Assembly: GCF_030010555.1 (NCBI RefSeq)
Contig: NZ_JASCQP010000037.1
Span: 1-36,420 of the forward strand
Direction of reading: 5' to 3'
DNA length: 36,420 bases
Source: Halomonas rhizosphaerae
Lineage (GTDB): Bacteria > Pseudomonadota > Gammaproteobacteria > Pseudomonadales > Halomonadaceae
Shown: piece by piece, positions 1-9,242 of the stretch
Numbering within the stretch: position 1 is the first letter of the stretch
How the letters are laid out: each line of letters begins with the position of its first letter
The notes under the pieces: model-generated
Seen by the model: only the letters and a program-made list of their open reading frames with translations
Databases searched by the model: none
What the model was told of the DNA's origin: nothing
Position numbers and translations under genes: made by a program

Positions 1-1173
1 TCCAACGTCGACGGCGCCCATATCCAGAAGGTGCTCAGCCGCCTCGACCCGGCCACCACCCTGTTCATCGTCTCCACCAAGACCTTCTCCACCCAGGAGA
101 CGCTGCTCAACGCCCATACCGCGCGCCGCTGGTTCCTGGACAACGCCGGCCCGGACGCCGACGTGGGGGCCCACTTCATCGCCGCCTCGACCAACAAGGC
201 GGCGGCCATGGCCTTCGGCATCCGCGAGGAGAACGTCTTCGAGTTCTGGGCCTGGGTCGGCGGGCGCTACTCGATGTGGTCCTCCATCGGCCTGCCCATC
301 GCACTCTCCATCGGCTTCGAGGGGTTCATGGAGCTGCTCGAGGGCGCCTATGAGATGGACCAGCACTTCCTCGCCGCGCCCTTCGCCGAGAACATGCCGG
401 TGCTGATGGCGCTGATCGGCATCTGGCACATCAACTTCCAGGGCGCCGAGACCCAGGCCATCGTGCCCTACGACCAGGCGCTGCATCAGCTGCCGGCCTT
501 CCTGCAGCAGCTCGACATGGAGTCCAACGGCAAGTCGGTGGACATCTTCGGCCACCCGGTGGACTACAAGACCGGGCCCATCGTCTGGGGCCAGACCGGC
601 TCCAACGGCCAGCACGCCTTCTTCCAGCTGCTCCACCAGGGCACCCGCTACGTGCCCATCGACTTCATCGCCTCGCTCAGGCCCGAGCCGGGCATGGAGG
701 AGCACCACTTCGCGCTGCTCACCAACATGCTGGCCCAGGCCAACGCCTTCATGGAGGGCAGCCAGACCGGCAGCCGGCTCGACCCCTACAGCTGCCCGGG
801 CAACCGCCCCTCCAGCGTGCTGCTGCTCGACGAGCTGACACCGAAGAACCTCGGCGCGCTGATCGCGCTCTACGAGCACAAGGTGTTCGTCCAGGGAGTG
901 ATCTGGAACATCAACTCCTTCGACCAGTGGGGGGTGCAGCTGGGCAAGCGCATCGCCGGCGAGATCAGCGAGCGCATCGACGCCCACAGCCAGGACTTCG
1001 ATGCCTCCACCCAGGGCCTGCTGGCGCTGGTGCGCGGACACTTCGCGTCGGGCGGCGAACCGTCGGGCGGCGATCCGTCGGGCGGCGATCCGTCGGGCGG
1101 CGATCCGTCGGGTGGCGAGGGCGAGGTCGAAAGGCCCCGACGCAGGACGCGCAGGGCCTCGACCGGTCGTTGA
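1..1173 (+). CDS. pgi: Glucose-6-phosphate isomerase, 5' end outside window
   Basis: This enzyme interconverts glucose 6-phosphate and fructose 6-phosphate in the cytoplasm (glycolysis/gluconeogenesis). The reading frame is open from base 1, so the gene starts upstream; 390 C-terminal residues are visible. Family hallmarks seen are the signature [14 protein letters not shown], the active-site stretch [16 protein letters not shown], and the second signature [11 protein letters not shown] near the C-terminus. The normal family C-terminus is reached at about base 1040. It is followed by an unusual tail of five SGG(D/E)P-like repeats encoded by 15-bp DNA repeats, then an Arg-rich end ([14 protein letters not shown]). 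The tail is not part of the known fold, and I infer that it is a lineage-specific extension. Identity as Pgi is very secure; the role of the tail is unknown. Confidence 0.97.
   Translation, partial: SNVDGAHIQKVLSRLDPATTLFIVSTKTFSTQETLLNAHTARRWFLDNAGPDADVGAHFIAASTNKAAAMAFGIREENVFEFWAWVGGRYSMWSSIGLPIALSIGFEGFMELLEGAYEMDQHFLAAPFAENMPVLMALIGIWHINFQGAETQAIVPYDQALHQLPAFLQQLDMESNGKSVDIFGHPVDYKTGPIVWGQTGSNGQHAFFQLLHQGTRYVPIDFIASLRPEPGMEEHHFALLTNMLAQANAFMEGSQTGSRLDPYSCPGNRPSSVLLLDELTPKNLGALIALYEHKVFVQGVIWNINSFDQWGVQLGKRIAGEISERIDAHSQDFDASTQGLLALVRGHFASGGEPSGGDPSGGDPSGGDPSGGEGEVERPRRRTRRASTGR
1048..1122 (+). repeat. Five 15-bp tandem repeats at the 3' end of pgi
   Basis: Five consecutive 15-base units based on TCGGGCGGCGATCCG start at 1048, 1063, 1078, 1093 and 1108. 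The middle three are identical, the first has GAACCG in place of GATCCG, and the last is degenerate (TCGGGTGGCGAGGGC). The unit length is a multiple of three, so the array adds SGGDP-type pentapeptides to Pgi without a frameshift. Such arrays can change copy number by slippage. Confidence 0.95.
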
Positions 1174-1244
1174 AGGGTGAAGGTGCGGATGGCCGCAGTG
1201 GCAAGGTGTCGGGGCCATCAAGTGGTGGGACGGTCCGGGTCTGA

Positions 1245-1266
1245 TGCCCGGGATCAGGCCCGGGCA
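1245..1266. terminator. Hairpin between convergent pgi and ferritin-like gene
   Basis: A perfect 8-bp stem (TGCCCGGG / CCCGGGCA) with a 6-base loop sits between the two convergent genes and overlaps the stop codon of the minus-strand gene. There is no clear T-run on either side. A bidirectional terminator is the likely role. Confidence 0.5.
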
Positions 1267-1754
1267 GGGACGGCGTAGGCGCCTGCCTGAGCCTCCTCGA
1301 GCAGGTGGCAGGCGGCGCGCTTGTGTTCGATGAACTGCACGAGCAGGGCATCGAGCTCCGGCAGGTGGCAGTAGCGGGCCATCAGCTCGCTGAACTGTCG
1401 TGAATGGTGAGCGACGGCCAGGGCATGGCTCAGCGCCTGGCAGGCCATGGCATCGTCGGTGATGAACAGGTGGTGTCGACGGACCTCCGCCCATGACGGG
1501 TAACGGGAGGGGGCGTACATCTGGAGGTCACGCAGCTGCAGCTTCTCGGCGAGGGCCTCCAGTGCGCCGATGCGCTGTTCGCACTCGATGCCCAGCGCCG
1601 CCATCAGGCGGCTGACATGGGGCCGAGTGGGCAGGAAACTCAGGGCCAGGCCGCGATAGTGCTCCATCTCGCGTGACTCGTGTTCGTGGGCGAGCAGCAA
1701 CTGCTCGTCCGCGGGGCATGGGCGGGCTTGTGCCCCGGGGGTGATGGCAGGCAT
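1254..1754 (-). CDS. Small ferritin-like four-helix protein, function unknown
   Basis: The product has 166 residues, no signal peptide and no membrane segment. It reads as four amphipathic helices rich in His and Glu: HEHESREMEHYRGLAL, ECEQRIGALEALAEKL, a segment with HHSRQFSELMARY, and VQFIEHKRAACHLLEEAQA. This pattern recalls ferritin-like or rubrerythrin-like bundles that bind a di-iron site, but a complete pair of ExxH motifs is not obvious, so the metal role is an inference. The start is supported by a good GGAG site (AAAGGAGATATCC before ATG). It is transcribed divergently from the FIST/NosP-like gene, and a candidate FNR/ANR box lies about 80 bases upstream. A link to low-oxygen or nitric-oxide physiology is therefore possible. 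I do not recognise a named family member. Confidence 0.75.
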   Translation of the reverse strand: MPAITPGAQARPCPADEQLLLAHEHESREMEHYRGLALSFLPTRPHVSRLMAALGIECEQRIGALEALAEKLQLRDLQMYAPSRYPSWAEVRRHHLFITDDAMACQALSHALAVAHHSRQFSELMARYCHLPELDALLVQFIEHKRAACHLLEEAQAGAYAVPARA

Positions 1755-1832
1755 GGATATCTCCTTTATTGTCTTCCGGGCCTCTTCCGGGCACCGTCCG
1801 ATTAAGGTAGTAGTCCCAGTTCGGGGCTACCC

Positions 1833-1846
1833 CTGATGTCGATCAA
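1833..1846. promoter_or_regulatory. Candidate FNR/ANR/DNR box in a divergent promoter region
   Basis: CTGATGTCGATCAA reads on the minus strand as TTGAT-CGAC-ATCAG, matching 9 of the 10 fixed bases of TTGAT-N4-ATCAA. On the minus strand a possible -10 (TACCTT, 1809-1804) would put the start of transcription near 1797, about 42 bases from the box centre. This is the class II spacing. On the plus strand a possible -10 (AAGTAT, 1868-1873) gives a similar distance. One 9/10 match in 36 kb is not rare by chance; the position is what supports it. Confidence 0.45.
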
Positions 1847-1980
1847 TTTCGTCCCTGGATCAGCAAAAAGTATCAGGGATCTCATGACAGCGCCGGGAGC
1901 GCCTCGCCCTGCCGCGGGCCGGCGTTGTCCCCGCTTGCTCCGGCGACATACACTGCCTGAAACCGCACAGGCAGGCCGAC

Positions 1981-3180
1981 ATGCTCGATCTCCCCCCCGC
2001 TACGCCCGTCGTTCCCGGTCCGCTCGAGGCGGAGCTGCCGCTGCGCACGGCGGTCAGCCGGCGACGCGATCCCCGGGGGGCGGCCCGGGAGCTGGCCGGG
2101 GCGCTGCGACATGCCGAGCTCGGCTTCGTGCTGTTCTTCTGCAGCGCCGAGTATCCCCTTGCCGCGCTCTCAACGGCCCTCAACGAGGCCTTCGAGGGCG
2201 TGGCGGTGGCGGGCTGCACCACCGCCGGGGAGATCACCCCGGAGGGCTACGGGCGGGGCTGCATCGTCGCCATCGGCCTCGACCGTCGCCACTTCGCCGT
2301 CTCCTGTGCCCTGGTCGAGGACCTGTCGGGCTTTGACCTGATTCGGGCCCAGCGGCTGGTCGACGGCCTGCTCGACGACTGTCGCGGCCGGGCCCTGGCC
2401 CCGGTGGGGGAGCACAGCTTCGCCCTGACCCTGCTCGATGGCCTCTCCAGCTGCGAGGAGCAGGTGCTGGCGACCCTGGATGCCGCCCTGGGGCGTATCC
2501 CCAGCTTCGGCGGCTCCGCCGGCGACGACAATCGCCTGGCCCATACCCATGTGCATGCCGAAGGCCGCTTCCACGGCCAGGCGGCGGTGGTGGTGATGAT
2601 CAACACCCGGTTGCCGTTCGAGGTCTTCACCACCCACCACCTGCGCCCACGGGACGAGAAGCTGGTGGTCACCCGCGCCGACCGCGAGCGCCGTCGGGTG
2701 CTGGAGCTCAACGCCCTGCCGGCCGCCGAGGAGTATGCCCGACTGGTGGGCCTGCCGGTCGAGGCCCTTGAGCCTGAGGTGTTTGCCCGCCATCCGCTGG
2801 CGGTACGCCTGGGCGAGGCGCATTTCGTGCGCTCCATCCAGCGGGTCAACGACGACGGCAGCCTCAGCTTCTACTGCGCGGTGGAGAACGGCATCGTGCT
2901 GACGGCCATGCAGCCGGCCCCCCTGCTGGAGGACCTCGAAGCGGTCTTCGCGGGGCTCACTGCGCGGCTCGGCGAGCCGGCGCTGATCATCGGCTGCGAC
3001 TGCTTCCTGCGCCGGCTCGAGCTGGAGGCCCTGGGACTGGTGGCCCCGGCCTCGCGGCTGCTGGGCCGCTCGCGGGTGATCGGCTTCAATACCTACGGGG
3101 AGCAGCACCATGGCATGCACATCAACCAGACCTTCACCGGGGTCGCCATTGGATCTCGCCCGGTCACGGGAGACGCCTGA
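1981..3180 (+). CDS. FIST-domain sensor protein, NosP-like
   Basis: The 399-residue product matches the FIST family: an N-terminal FIST_N domain (roughly residues 30-225, with VAGCTTAGEITPEGY and the FGGSAGDD stretch) followed by FIST_C (roughly 235-375, ending IGFNTYGEQHHGMHINQTFTGVAI). FIST proteins are cytoplasmic sensors. The subset called NosP binds haem and nitric oxide and controls a partner histidine kinase usually encoded next door. Here the next gene is a hybrid kinase that overlaps this one, which strongly suggests a NosP-kinase pair. There is no signal peptide or membrane helix. The ATG at 1981 has only a weak ribosome site (GCAGGCCGAC). FIST family is secure; haem or NO binding is inferred from context only. 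Confidence 0.88.
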   Translation: MLDLPPATPVVPGPLEAELPLRTAVSRRRDPRGAARELAGALRHAELGFVLFFCSAEYPLAALSTALNEAFEGVAVAGCTTAGEITPEGYGRGCIVAIGLDRRHFAVSCALVEDLSGFDLIRAQRLVDGLLDDCRGRALAPVGEHSFALTLLDGLSSCEEQVLATLDAALGRIPSFGGSAGDDNRLAHTHVHAEGRFHGQAAVVVMINTRLPFEVFTTHHLRPRDEKLVVTRADRERRRVLELNALPAAEEYARLVGLPVEALEPEVFARHPLAVRLGEAHFVRSIQRVNDDGSLSFYCAVENGIVLTAMQPAPLLEDLEAVFAGLTARLGEPALIIGCDCFLRRLELEALGLVAPASRLLGRSRVIGFNTYGEQHHGMHINQTFTGVAIGSRPVTGDA

Positions 3181-4522
3181 CGACGCCGGCCCGCGGGAAC
3201 GGGAACTGCTGGAGGAGAACGCCCGCCTGCGGCGGATCGCCAGCGCCCTGATGGAGCGCGTGGAATCGGCGGGCATGGCGGGCGGCGCCCCCTATGCGGC
3301 CTTCGAGCATGCGGTGCTGCTCGCCGAGCAGGTGCGCGAGCGCACCGAGACGCTGCAGCGCACCCTCGCCGAACTGCATGCCGCCAAGGCGGAAGCGGAA
3401 GCGGCCAACCTTTCCAAGACCCGCTTCCTGGCCGCGGTGAGCCATGACCTGCTGCAGCCGCTGAATGCCGCCCGGCTGTTCACCAGCGCCCTGGAGGATC
3501 ACCCCCTGCCCGAGCCCTCGACCCGGCTGGTGGGCCATATCGGCCGCTCCCTCAAGGACGTGGAGGCGCTGCTCGGCACCCTGGTGGACATCTCGCGGCT
3601 CGATGCCGGGGTGCTCGAGCCGGATATCGCGCCCTTCCCCGTCGCCCGGCTGCTCGACGTGCTGGCCGAGGAGTACCGCCAGATGGCCGCGGCCCGGGGG
3701 CTCGAGTTGCACTATGTGGGCAGCGGTGCGGTGGTCGCCTCGGACCTGGCGCTGCTGGCGCGGGTGGTGCGCAACTTCCTGACCAATGCCATCCGCTACA
3801 CCGGGCGCGGCAAGATCCTGCTGGGCTGCCGTCGCCGCCCCGAGGGGGTCGAGATCCTGGTGGGAGACAGCGGGCCGGGCATACCCGAGGCGCAGCGCGA
3901 GGCGATCTTCCAGGAGTTCCAGCGCCTGGGCGGCAATCGCGGGGCAGAGGATCGCGGCCTGGGGCTGGGCCTGGCCATCGTCGACCGCATCGCGGGGATG
4001 CTCGGCCATCCCCTGCGTCTGGCCTCCGTACCGGGCCGCGGCTCGCTCTTCTCGGTACTGGTCCCCCAGGGCCGACTGCCGCCGGTGGCCCACCCCCCCA
4101 CCGCTTCGCCTCGGCTGGGTCAGGGGCCGGGGCAGGGCAGCGTCCTGGAGCGGGCAAGGGTCTGGGTCATCGACAATGATCCCGGTATCTGCAAGGGGAT
4201 GGCCGCGCTGCTCGAGGGCTGGGGGTGTCGGGTGCTGACCGCGACCTCGCTGGCCGACCTGGACATCAAGGCCGTCGGGGAGCGCGCGGACGTGCTGCTC
4301 GTCGATTTCCACCTGGGCGAGGAGGACCCCGATGGCCTGGCGGTGGCGGCGAGGCTTCGCGAGCGCCAGCCGGGGCTCCCGGTGATCGTGATCACGGCCA
4401 ACCATGATGCGACGATCAAGGGCCTGACCCGGCAGCTGGGCTATGGCTGCCTGCTCAAGCCCGTGAAGCCGCTGCGGCTGCGCATGGCCCTGGTCAACCT
4501 GCTGGGTGGTGAATCAGCGTGA
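3149..4522 (+). CDS. Hybrid sensor histidine kinase, NahK/ErcS'-like, without PAS domains
   Basis: The product is a cytoplasmic kinase of about 457 residues. In order it has an N-terminal coiled coil (about 15-95, ELLEENARLRRIASALMERVES), a HisKA domain with the phospho-accepting His in FLAAVSHDLLQPLN (about H99), an ATPase domain with N box NFLTNAIRYT and G boxes GDSGPGIP and GLGLGLAIV, and a C-terminal receiver with VDFHLGEEDPDG (Asp about 386) and KPVKP. The N-terminus resembles Pseudomonas NahK/ErcS', but the PAS region between coiled coil and HisKA is missing. Input therefore probably comes from the FIST partner. The frame overlaps that gene. I chose TTG 3149 (GGGGT upstream); ATG 3110 and ATG 3251 are alternatives. 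Its 3' end overlaps the convergent regulator gene by 9 bases. Confidence 0.9.
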   Translation: MDLARSRETPDDAGPRERELLEENARLRRIASALMERVESAGMAGGAPYAAFEHAVLLAEQVRERTETLQRTLAELHAAKAEAEAANLSKTRFLAAVSHDLLQPLNAARLFTSALEDHPLPEPSTRLVGHIGRSLKDVEALLGTLVDISRLDAGVLEPDIAPFPVARLLDVLAEEYRQMAAARGLELHYVGSGAVVASDLALLARVVRNFLTNAIRYTGRGKILLGCRRRPEGVEILVGDSGPGIPEAQREAIFQEFQRLGGNRGAEDRGLGLGLAIVDRIAGMLGHPLRLASVPGRGSLFSVLVPQGRLPPVAHPPTASPRLGQGPGQGSVLERARVWVIDNDPGICKGMAALLEGWGCRVLTATSLADLDIKAVGERADVLLVDFHLGEEDPDGLAVAARLRERQPGLPVIVITANHDATIKGLTRQLGYGCLLKPVKPLRLRMALVNLLGGESA

Positions 4523-5203
4523 CGGAGGGTGGCGCTCGGCCAGCAGGGTCTCCAGGTCGGCCTCGCCGGCGGCGAGGATCGCCTGGACCCGGCCCGGCAC
4601 CCCGAGCTTGCGCAGGATCGCCGAGACATGGGTCTTCACCGTGGTCTCGGCGATGTCCAGTTCCCGGGCGATCACCTTGTTGGAGGCGCCGCGACTCAGG
4701 CGGATTAGCACCTCGAGCTGCTTGTCGGTCAGCTCGGCGAAGCGCGAGCCCGGCGATGGCGTTCCGGCCCCGGCGGGGGAGGAGCGCGGGACGGCGGGGC
4801 GTCGCATGATGTCCGGTGGCAGGTAGACCTGGCCCTCCAGCAATTGGGCCAGCGCCGTGAGCAGGTCCCGGCGCGGCGTCGACTTGGGGATGTAGCCCAC
4901 TGCACCCAGGTCGAGGGCGTCGAGGATGGTGCGCCGTTCCTGGTCGGCGGAGAGGATCGCCACCGGCAACCAGGGATGTGCCTCGCGCAGCGCGCGCAGC
5001 CCCTCGAGCCCGCTGGCATCGGGTAGCCCGAGGTCGAGCAGCACCAGGTCCAGCTCTGCGCAGTCCCCGGCGTGGCGAAGGGCCTCGGCCAGGCTCTCCG
5101 CCTCCAGCAGCCGGCTCTCCGGCAGTCCCGCCTCGATCACGGCCGCGATGGCCTCGCGGAACAGCGGATGGTCATCGGCGACCATCAGGGTGTGCATGGG
5201 CAA
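4514..5203 (-). CDS. NarL/LuxR-type response regulator, ErdR/ErbR-like
   Basis: This 229-residue two-component response regulator has an N-terminal receiver domain (VADDHPLF with D10/D11, phospho-acceptor D57 in [13 protein letters not shown], and the conserved Lys in YIPKSTPR) and a C-terminal LuxR-type helix-turn-helix ([22 protein letters not shown] ... [10 protein letters not shown]). Similar regulators sit beside FIST/NahK-type proteins in Pseudomonas and control ethanol and acetate oxidation genes, so it is a plausible partner of the kinase and activator of the adjacent aldehyde dehydrogenase gene. That link is inferred. The start is ATG 5203 with GAGGAATTGCCC upstream; an in-frame ATG lies two codons later. 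It is divergent from the dehydrogenase gene across a 132-bp gap. Confidence 0.9.
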   Translation of the reverse strand: MPMHTLMVADDHPLFREAIAAVIEAGLPESRLLEAESLAEALRHAGDCAELDLVLLDLGLPDASGLEGLRALREAHPWLPVAILSADQERRTILDALDLGAVGYIPKSTPRRDLLTALAQLLEGQVYLPPDIMRRPAVPRSSPAGAGTPSPGSRFAELTDKQLEVLIRLSRGASNKVIARELDIAETTVKTHVSAILRKLGVPGRVQAILAAGEADLETLLAERHPPSR

Positions 5204-5211
5204 TTCCTCGT

Positions 5212-5245
5212 GGACTCGTCTCGTCTCCTACCGAAGGAGGAGTCC
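5212..5245. promoter_or_regulatory. Nested inverted repeat between regulator and aldehyde dehydrogenase
   Basis: GGACT (5212-5216) and CTCCT (5225-5229) are mirrored by AGGAG (5235-5239) and AGTCC (5241-5245). It lies in the divergent promoter region and could be a binding site for the response regulator or a hairpin in the 5' leader. No known consensus was matched. Confidence 0.25.
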
Positions 5246-5335
5246 CTTTCCTGCCACGGGAGTATGTCGCGGAAGGCGCGTCTGACCAATACTGAGGGTG
5301 TATCGCCACAATCACAACATTTCAGGAGTCACGCC

Positions 5336-6856
<1,521 letters not shown>

Positions 6857-6865
6857 TCCTCTCCG

Positions 6866-6887
6866 GCGCCCGGGTTTCCCCGGGCGC
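6866..6887 (+). terminator. Strong hairpin after the aldehyde dehydrogenase gene
   Basis: A perfect 9-bp GC-rich stem (GCGCCCGGG / CCCGGGCGC) with a TTTC loop starts 10 bases after the stop codon. No T-run follows, so it may be a partial terminator or an mRNA-protecting hairpin. Confidence 0.6.
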
Positions 6888-6990
6888 ACAACACCCCTAT
6901 CAGTGGGCGGATTCACCGCCCCGTGGCCCCCGGCGATCGTGCAAGGTGGCGCGATGGCCCCTTGCTGTCCGACAAACGAGGAGACGCGAG

Positions 6991-8019
6991 ATGGATGCAA
7001 CAATGAAAGCTGCCGTGGTCAGAAAATTCGGTGAGCCCCTGGCCATCGAGGAGGTCGAGACGCCCCGGCCGCAGGCGGGCGAGATACTGGTCAAGGTGGC
7101 AGCCTCCGGTGTGTGCCATACCGACCTGCATGCCGCCCATGGTGACTGGCCAGTCAAGCCCAATCCGCCTTTCATTCCAGGCCATGAAGGGGTCGGCCAC
7201 ATCGTGGCGGTTGGCGAGGGGGTAAAGCATGTAAAGGAGGGCGACAGGGTCGGCGTACCTTGGCTCTACTCCGCCTGCGGTCACTGCGAGCACTGCCTGG
7301 GGGGCTGGGAAACCCTGTGTGAGTCCCAGCAGAATACGGGCTATTCGGTAAATGGTGGCTTTGCCGACTACACCCTGGCGGATGCCGGCTTCGTTGGACG
7401 TCTGCCAGACAATGTCGACTTCCTCGAGATCGCCCCGATACTTTGTGCGGGTGTCACTGTCTACAAGGGCTTGAGGATGACCGATACCCGCCCGGGCCAG
7501 TGGGTAGTGGTCTCGGGTATCGGTGGCCTTGGGCATATGGCAGTGCAATATGCCAGGGCTATGGGCCTGAACGTGGCGGCGGTGGACATCGACGATGGCA
7601 AGCTGGCGCTGGCGGAGCGGCTGGGTGCCACCGTCATGGTCAACGCCCTCAAGACGGATCCCGCCGCCTACCTCAAGAAGGAGATTGGCGGTGCACATGG
7701 GGCACTGGTCACGGCAGTATCGCCGAAGGCTTTCGATCAGGCCCAGCGCATGCTGCGTCGAGGAGGAACCTTGGTACTCAATGGCCTGCCGCCCGGCGAC
7801 TTCCCGCTGCCGATCTTCGATACCGTGCTCAACGGCATCACCATCCGCGGCTCCATCGTCGGCACCCGCAGCGACCTTCAGGAGGCACTGGACTTCGCCG
7901 GTGAAGGCAAGGTGAAGGCGACGGTGGAAAGTGACTCGCTGGAGAACATCAACGCTGTCTTCCAGCGCATGATCGATGGCCAGATAGAAGGACGCGTCGT
8001 CCTCGACATGACGGGTTGA
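6991..8019 (+). CDS. adhP: Zinc-dependent alcohol dehydrogenase, AdhP type
   Basis: The 342-residue medium-chain dehydrogenase oxidises ethanol or reduces acetaldehyde with NAD. Catalytic zinc ligands are visible in GVCHTDLH and GHEGVG, and the structural zinc site is the four-Cys stretch [15 protein letters not shown]. The Rossmann motif is [14 protein letters not shown]. The whole chain follows the E. coli AdhP pattern (for example [33 protein letters not shown]). ATG 6991 has AGGAGACGCGAG upstream; an internal ATG four codons later would match the usual AdhP start MKAAVV. It is co-directional with the aldehyde dehydrogenase gene and lies 134 bases after it, so it may have its own promoter. 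Family assignment is secure; physiological direction is inferred. Confidence 0.95.
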   Translation: MDATMKAAVVRKFGEPLAIEEVETPRPQAGEILVKVAASGVCHTDLHAAHGDWPVKPNPPFIPGHEGVGHIVAVGEGVKHVKEGDRVGVPWLYSACGHCEHCLGGWETLCESQQNTGYSVNGGFADYTLADAGFVGRLPDNVDFLEIAPILCAGVTVYKGLRMTDTRPGQWVVVSGIGGLGHMAVQYARAMGLNVAAVDIDDGKLALAERLGATVMVNALKTDPAAYLKKEIGGAHGALVTAVSPKAFDQAQRMLRRGGTLVLNGLPPGDFPLPIFDTVLNGITIRGSIVGTRSDLQEALDFAGEGKVKATVESDSLENINAVFQRMIDGQIEGRVVLDMTG

Positions 8020-8142
8020 AACAGGGATTGAAGCGTAACGGTCACTCCCACGGGGCGCGACCCGAGTCGCGTCTTCCCCTGCCCTTGGTCCCGGGCATCC
8101 TGCTGAGGGCTTCTCTCTCACAGGGGCCCATACGAGAACCGA

Positions 8143-8167
8143 ATGGCCGGCCTTGAAGGTCGGCCAT
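8143..8167. terminator. Bidirectional hairpin between adhP and the FlbD-like gene
   Basis: ATGGCCGGCCTT and AAGGTCGGCCAT form a near-perfect inverted repeat (one G-T wobble) with a tiny loop. It lies between two convergent genes, just past the minus-strand stop codon. No T-run. A second hairpin-like stretch lies at about 8057-8075 (GCGCGAC / GTCGCGT). Confidence 0.5.
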
Positions 8168-8170
8168 GTG

Positions 8171-8410
8171 TCACGGCCGCATCACCATCTTCGCCTCGGT
8201 GAGTCGCTTGACCACGCTCCTGAAGCTGTTCTTGAGGATCAGCATCTCGCCGTTGGTCAGGGAGATCACGGCCACCGGCTCATGGCGCGGTTCGTTCTCC
8301 GCCTCGATCTCGGGTCGGATCTGCGCGATCTGATCGAGGTGCAGTAACAGAGTGTACTGCTCCTCGGTGGTGGGGAAGTCGGTGATGACCTCTATGAATC
8401 GGTGACTCAT
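8171..8410 (-). CDS. Small FlbD-like protein of unknown function
   Basis: The 79-residue product has no signal or membrane segment. Its layout, FIEVITDFP ... LHLDQIAQIRPE ... VAVISLTNGEMLILKNSFRSVVKRL, resembles the small FlbD fold (short beta strands with a typical ITLTNG-KYxVKESxxEVxxxI ending). No flagellar gene is nearby, so the likeness may only be structural. I chose ATG 8410 because similarity-like, well-ordered sequence begins there and a GGAG lies about 10 bases upstream; the frame is open to 8473. It is convergent with adhP. Function unknown. Confidence 0.65.
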   Translation of the reverse strand: MSHRFIEVITDFPTTEEQYTLLLHLDQIAQIRPEIEAENEPRHEPVAVISLTNGEMLILKNSFRSVVKRLTEAKMVMRP

Positions 8411-8618
8411 GGTCTTCTTGCTCCGTGAGCGGGGGGGATGGTCTTCAGTGTAGTCGGGGGCGGTGCCGTGCATCAGTCACCGTCGCTGAAGGCCGTCAGG
8501 TCCAGCCCGTGACTGCGGCCATGCTGACGATCACCCGGCAGCCGCCTTTTTTGGCTCGTTGCTACACGTCCCGGCCGCTTTGCGTCATCATCTCCCGCCC
8601 GGACCCCGCGGAGACAGC

Positions 8619-9233
8619 ATGGAGATGATCGACCTCGAAGCCCCCGACCTCCACCAGGAGCGGCTGCAGCGCGTGGTGTCGCTGGTCAGGGCCAGCGGTG
8701 CGCGACGGGTGCTCGACCTGGGGTGCGGCTCCGGCGGGCTGCTGCAGTACCTGCTGCGCGACGCCCAGTTCGAGCGTGTGGTGGGCCTGGAGCTTTCCGG
8801 CGAACTGCTGGCCCAGGCCAAGCTGCGTCTGGAGGACCTGCCGGCCGCCCGTGCTGGGCACCTCGAACTGGTCTGCGGCTCCTATGCCGATGTCCACCCG
8901 GCGCTGGTCGGCTTCGAGGCCGCGGCCATGGTGGAGACCATCGAACATGTCCCGCCCGAGGCGCTGTCCCGGGTCGAGCGCGCGGTATTCGCCGTGCTGC
9001 GGCCGCAGCTGCTGGTGATGACCACCCCCAACCACGAATACAACCCGCTCTATGAGATGGCGCCGGGCGAGTTCCGCGACCCCGACCACAGGTTCGAGTG
9101 GGGCCGGGCGCGTTTCCGCGACTGGGCACAGGGCGTGGCGCGCCGCAATGGCTACCGGGTGCGCTTCTCGGGGATCGGCGAGATGCACGCCCACCTCGGC
9201 CAGCCGACCCAGGTGGCGCTCTTCACGCGCTGA
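8619..9233 (+). CDS. Orphan Hen1-type RNA 3'-terminal ribose 2'-O-methyltransferase
   Basis: The 204-residue protein is an S-adenosylmethionine-dependent methyltransferase. The SAM-binding motif VLDLGCGSGGLLQYLL is at about 31-46. The C-terminal half carries the marks of the Hen1 family: ETIEHVPPEALSRVERAVF (metal-binding Glu/Glu/His), TTPNHEYNPLYE, and FRDPDHRFEWGRARFRDWA, with the ending PTQVALFTR. Hen1 methylates the 2'-OH of the 3'-terminal ribose of RNA; in bacteria it normally works with the repair enzyme Pnkp and carries an extra N-terminal ligase-activating domain. Both are absent here, so this is a minimal, stand-alone catalytic domain. The ATG at 8619 has GCGGAGACAGC upstream. It is convergent with the next gene, nine bases apart. 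Confidence 0.85.
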   Translation: MEMIDLEAPDLHQERLQRVVSLVRASGARRVLDLGCGSGGLLQYLLRDAQFERVVGLELSGELLAQAKLRLEDLPAARAGHLELVCGSYADVHPALVGFEAAAMVETIEHVPPEALSRVERAVFAVLRPQLLVMTTPNHEYNPLYEMAPGEFRDPDHRFEWGRARFRDWAQGVARRNGYRVRFSGIGEMHAHLGQPTQVALFTR

Positions 9234-9242
9234 GCCGAGGCC

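Noticed and set aside
1048..1122. The 15-bp tandem array as a CRISPR-like repeat
   Set aside because: There are no spacers; the units are contiguous, in frame and part of the pgi coding sequence.
1799..1806. CGATTAAG, a half-match to the LacI-type operators
   Set aside because: The left half (ACCGTC) does not fit the pattern and the site is far from any sugar gene.
5072..5335. A longer N-terminus for the aldehyde dehydrogenase
   Set aside because: The open frame upstream runs antisense through the response-regulator gene; the ATG at 5336 has the ribosome site and the family N-terminus.
8619..9233. A complete Pnkp/Hen1 RNA repair operon
   Set aside because: No Pnkp or ligase gene lies next to the Hen1-type gene; the neighbours are an FlbD-like gene and an unrelated methyltransferase.
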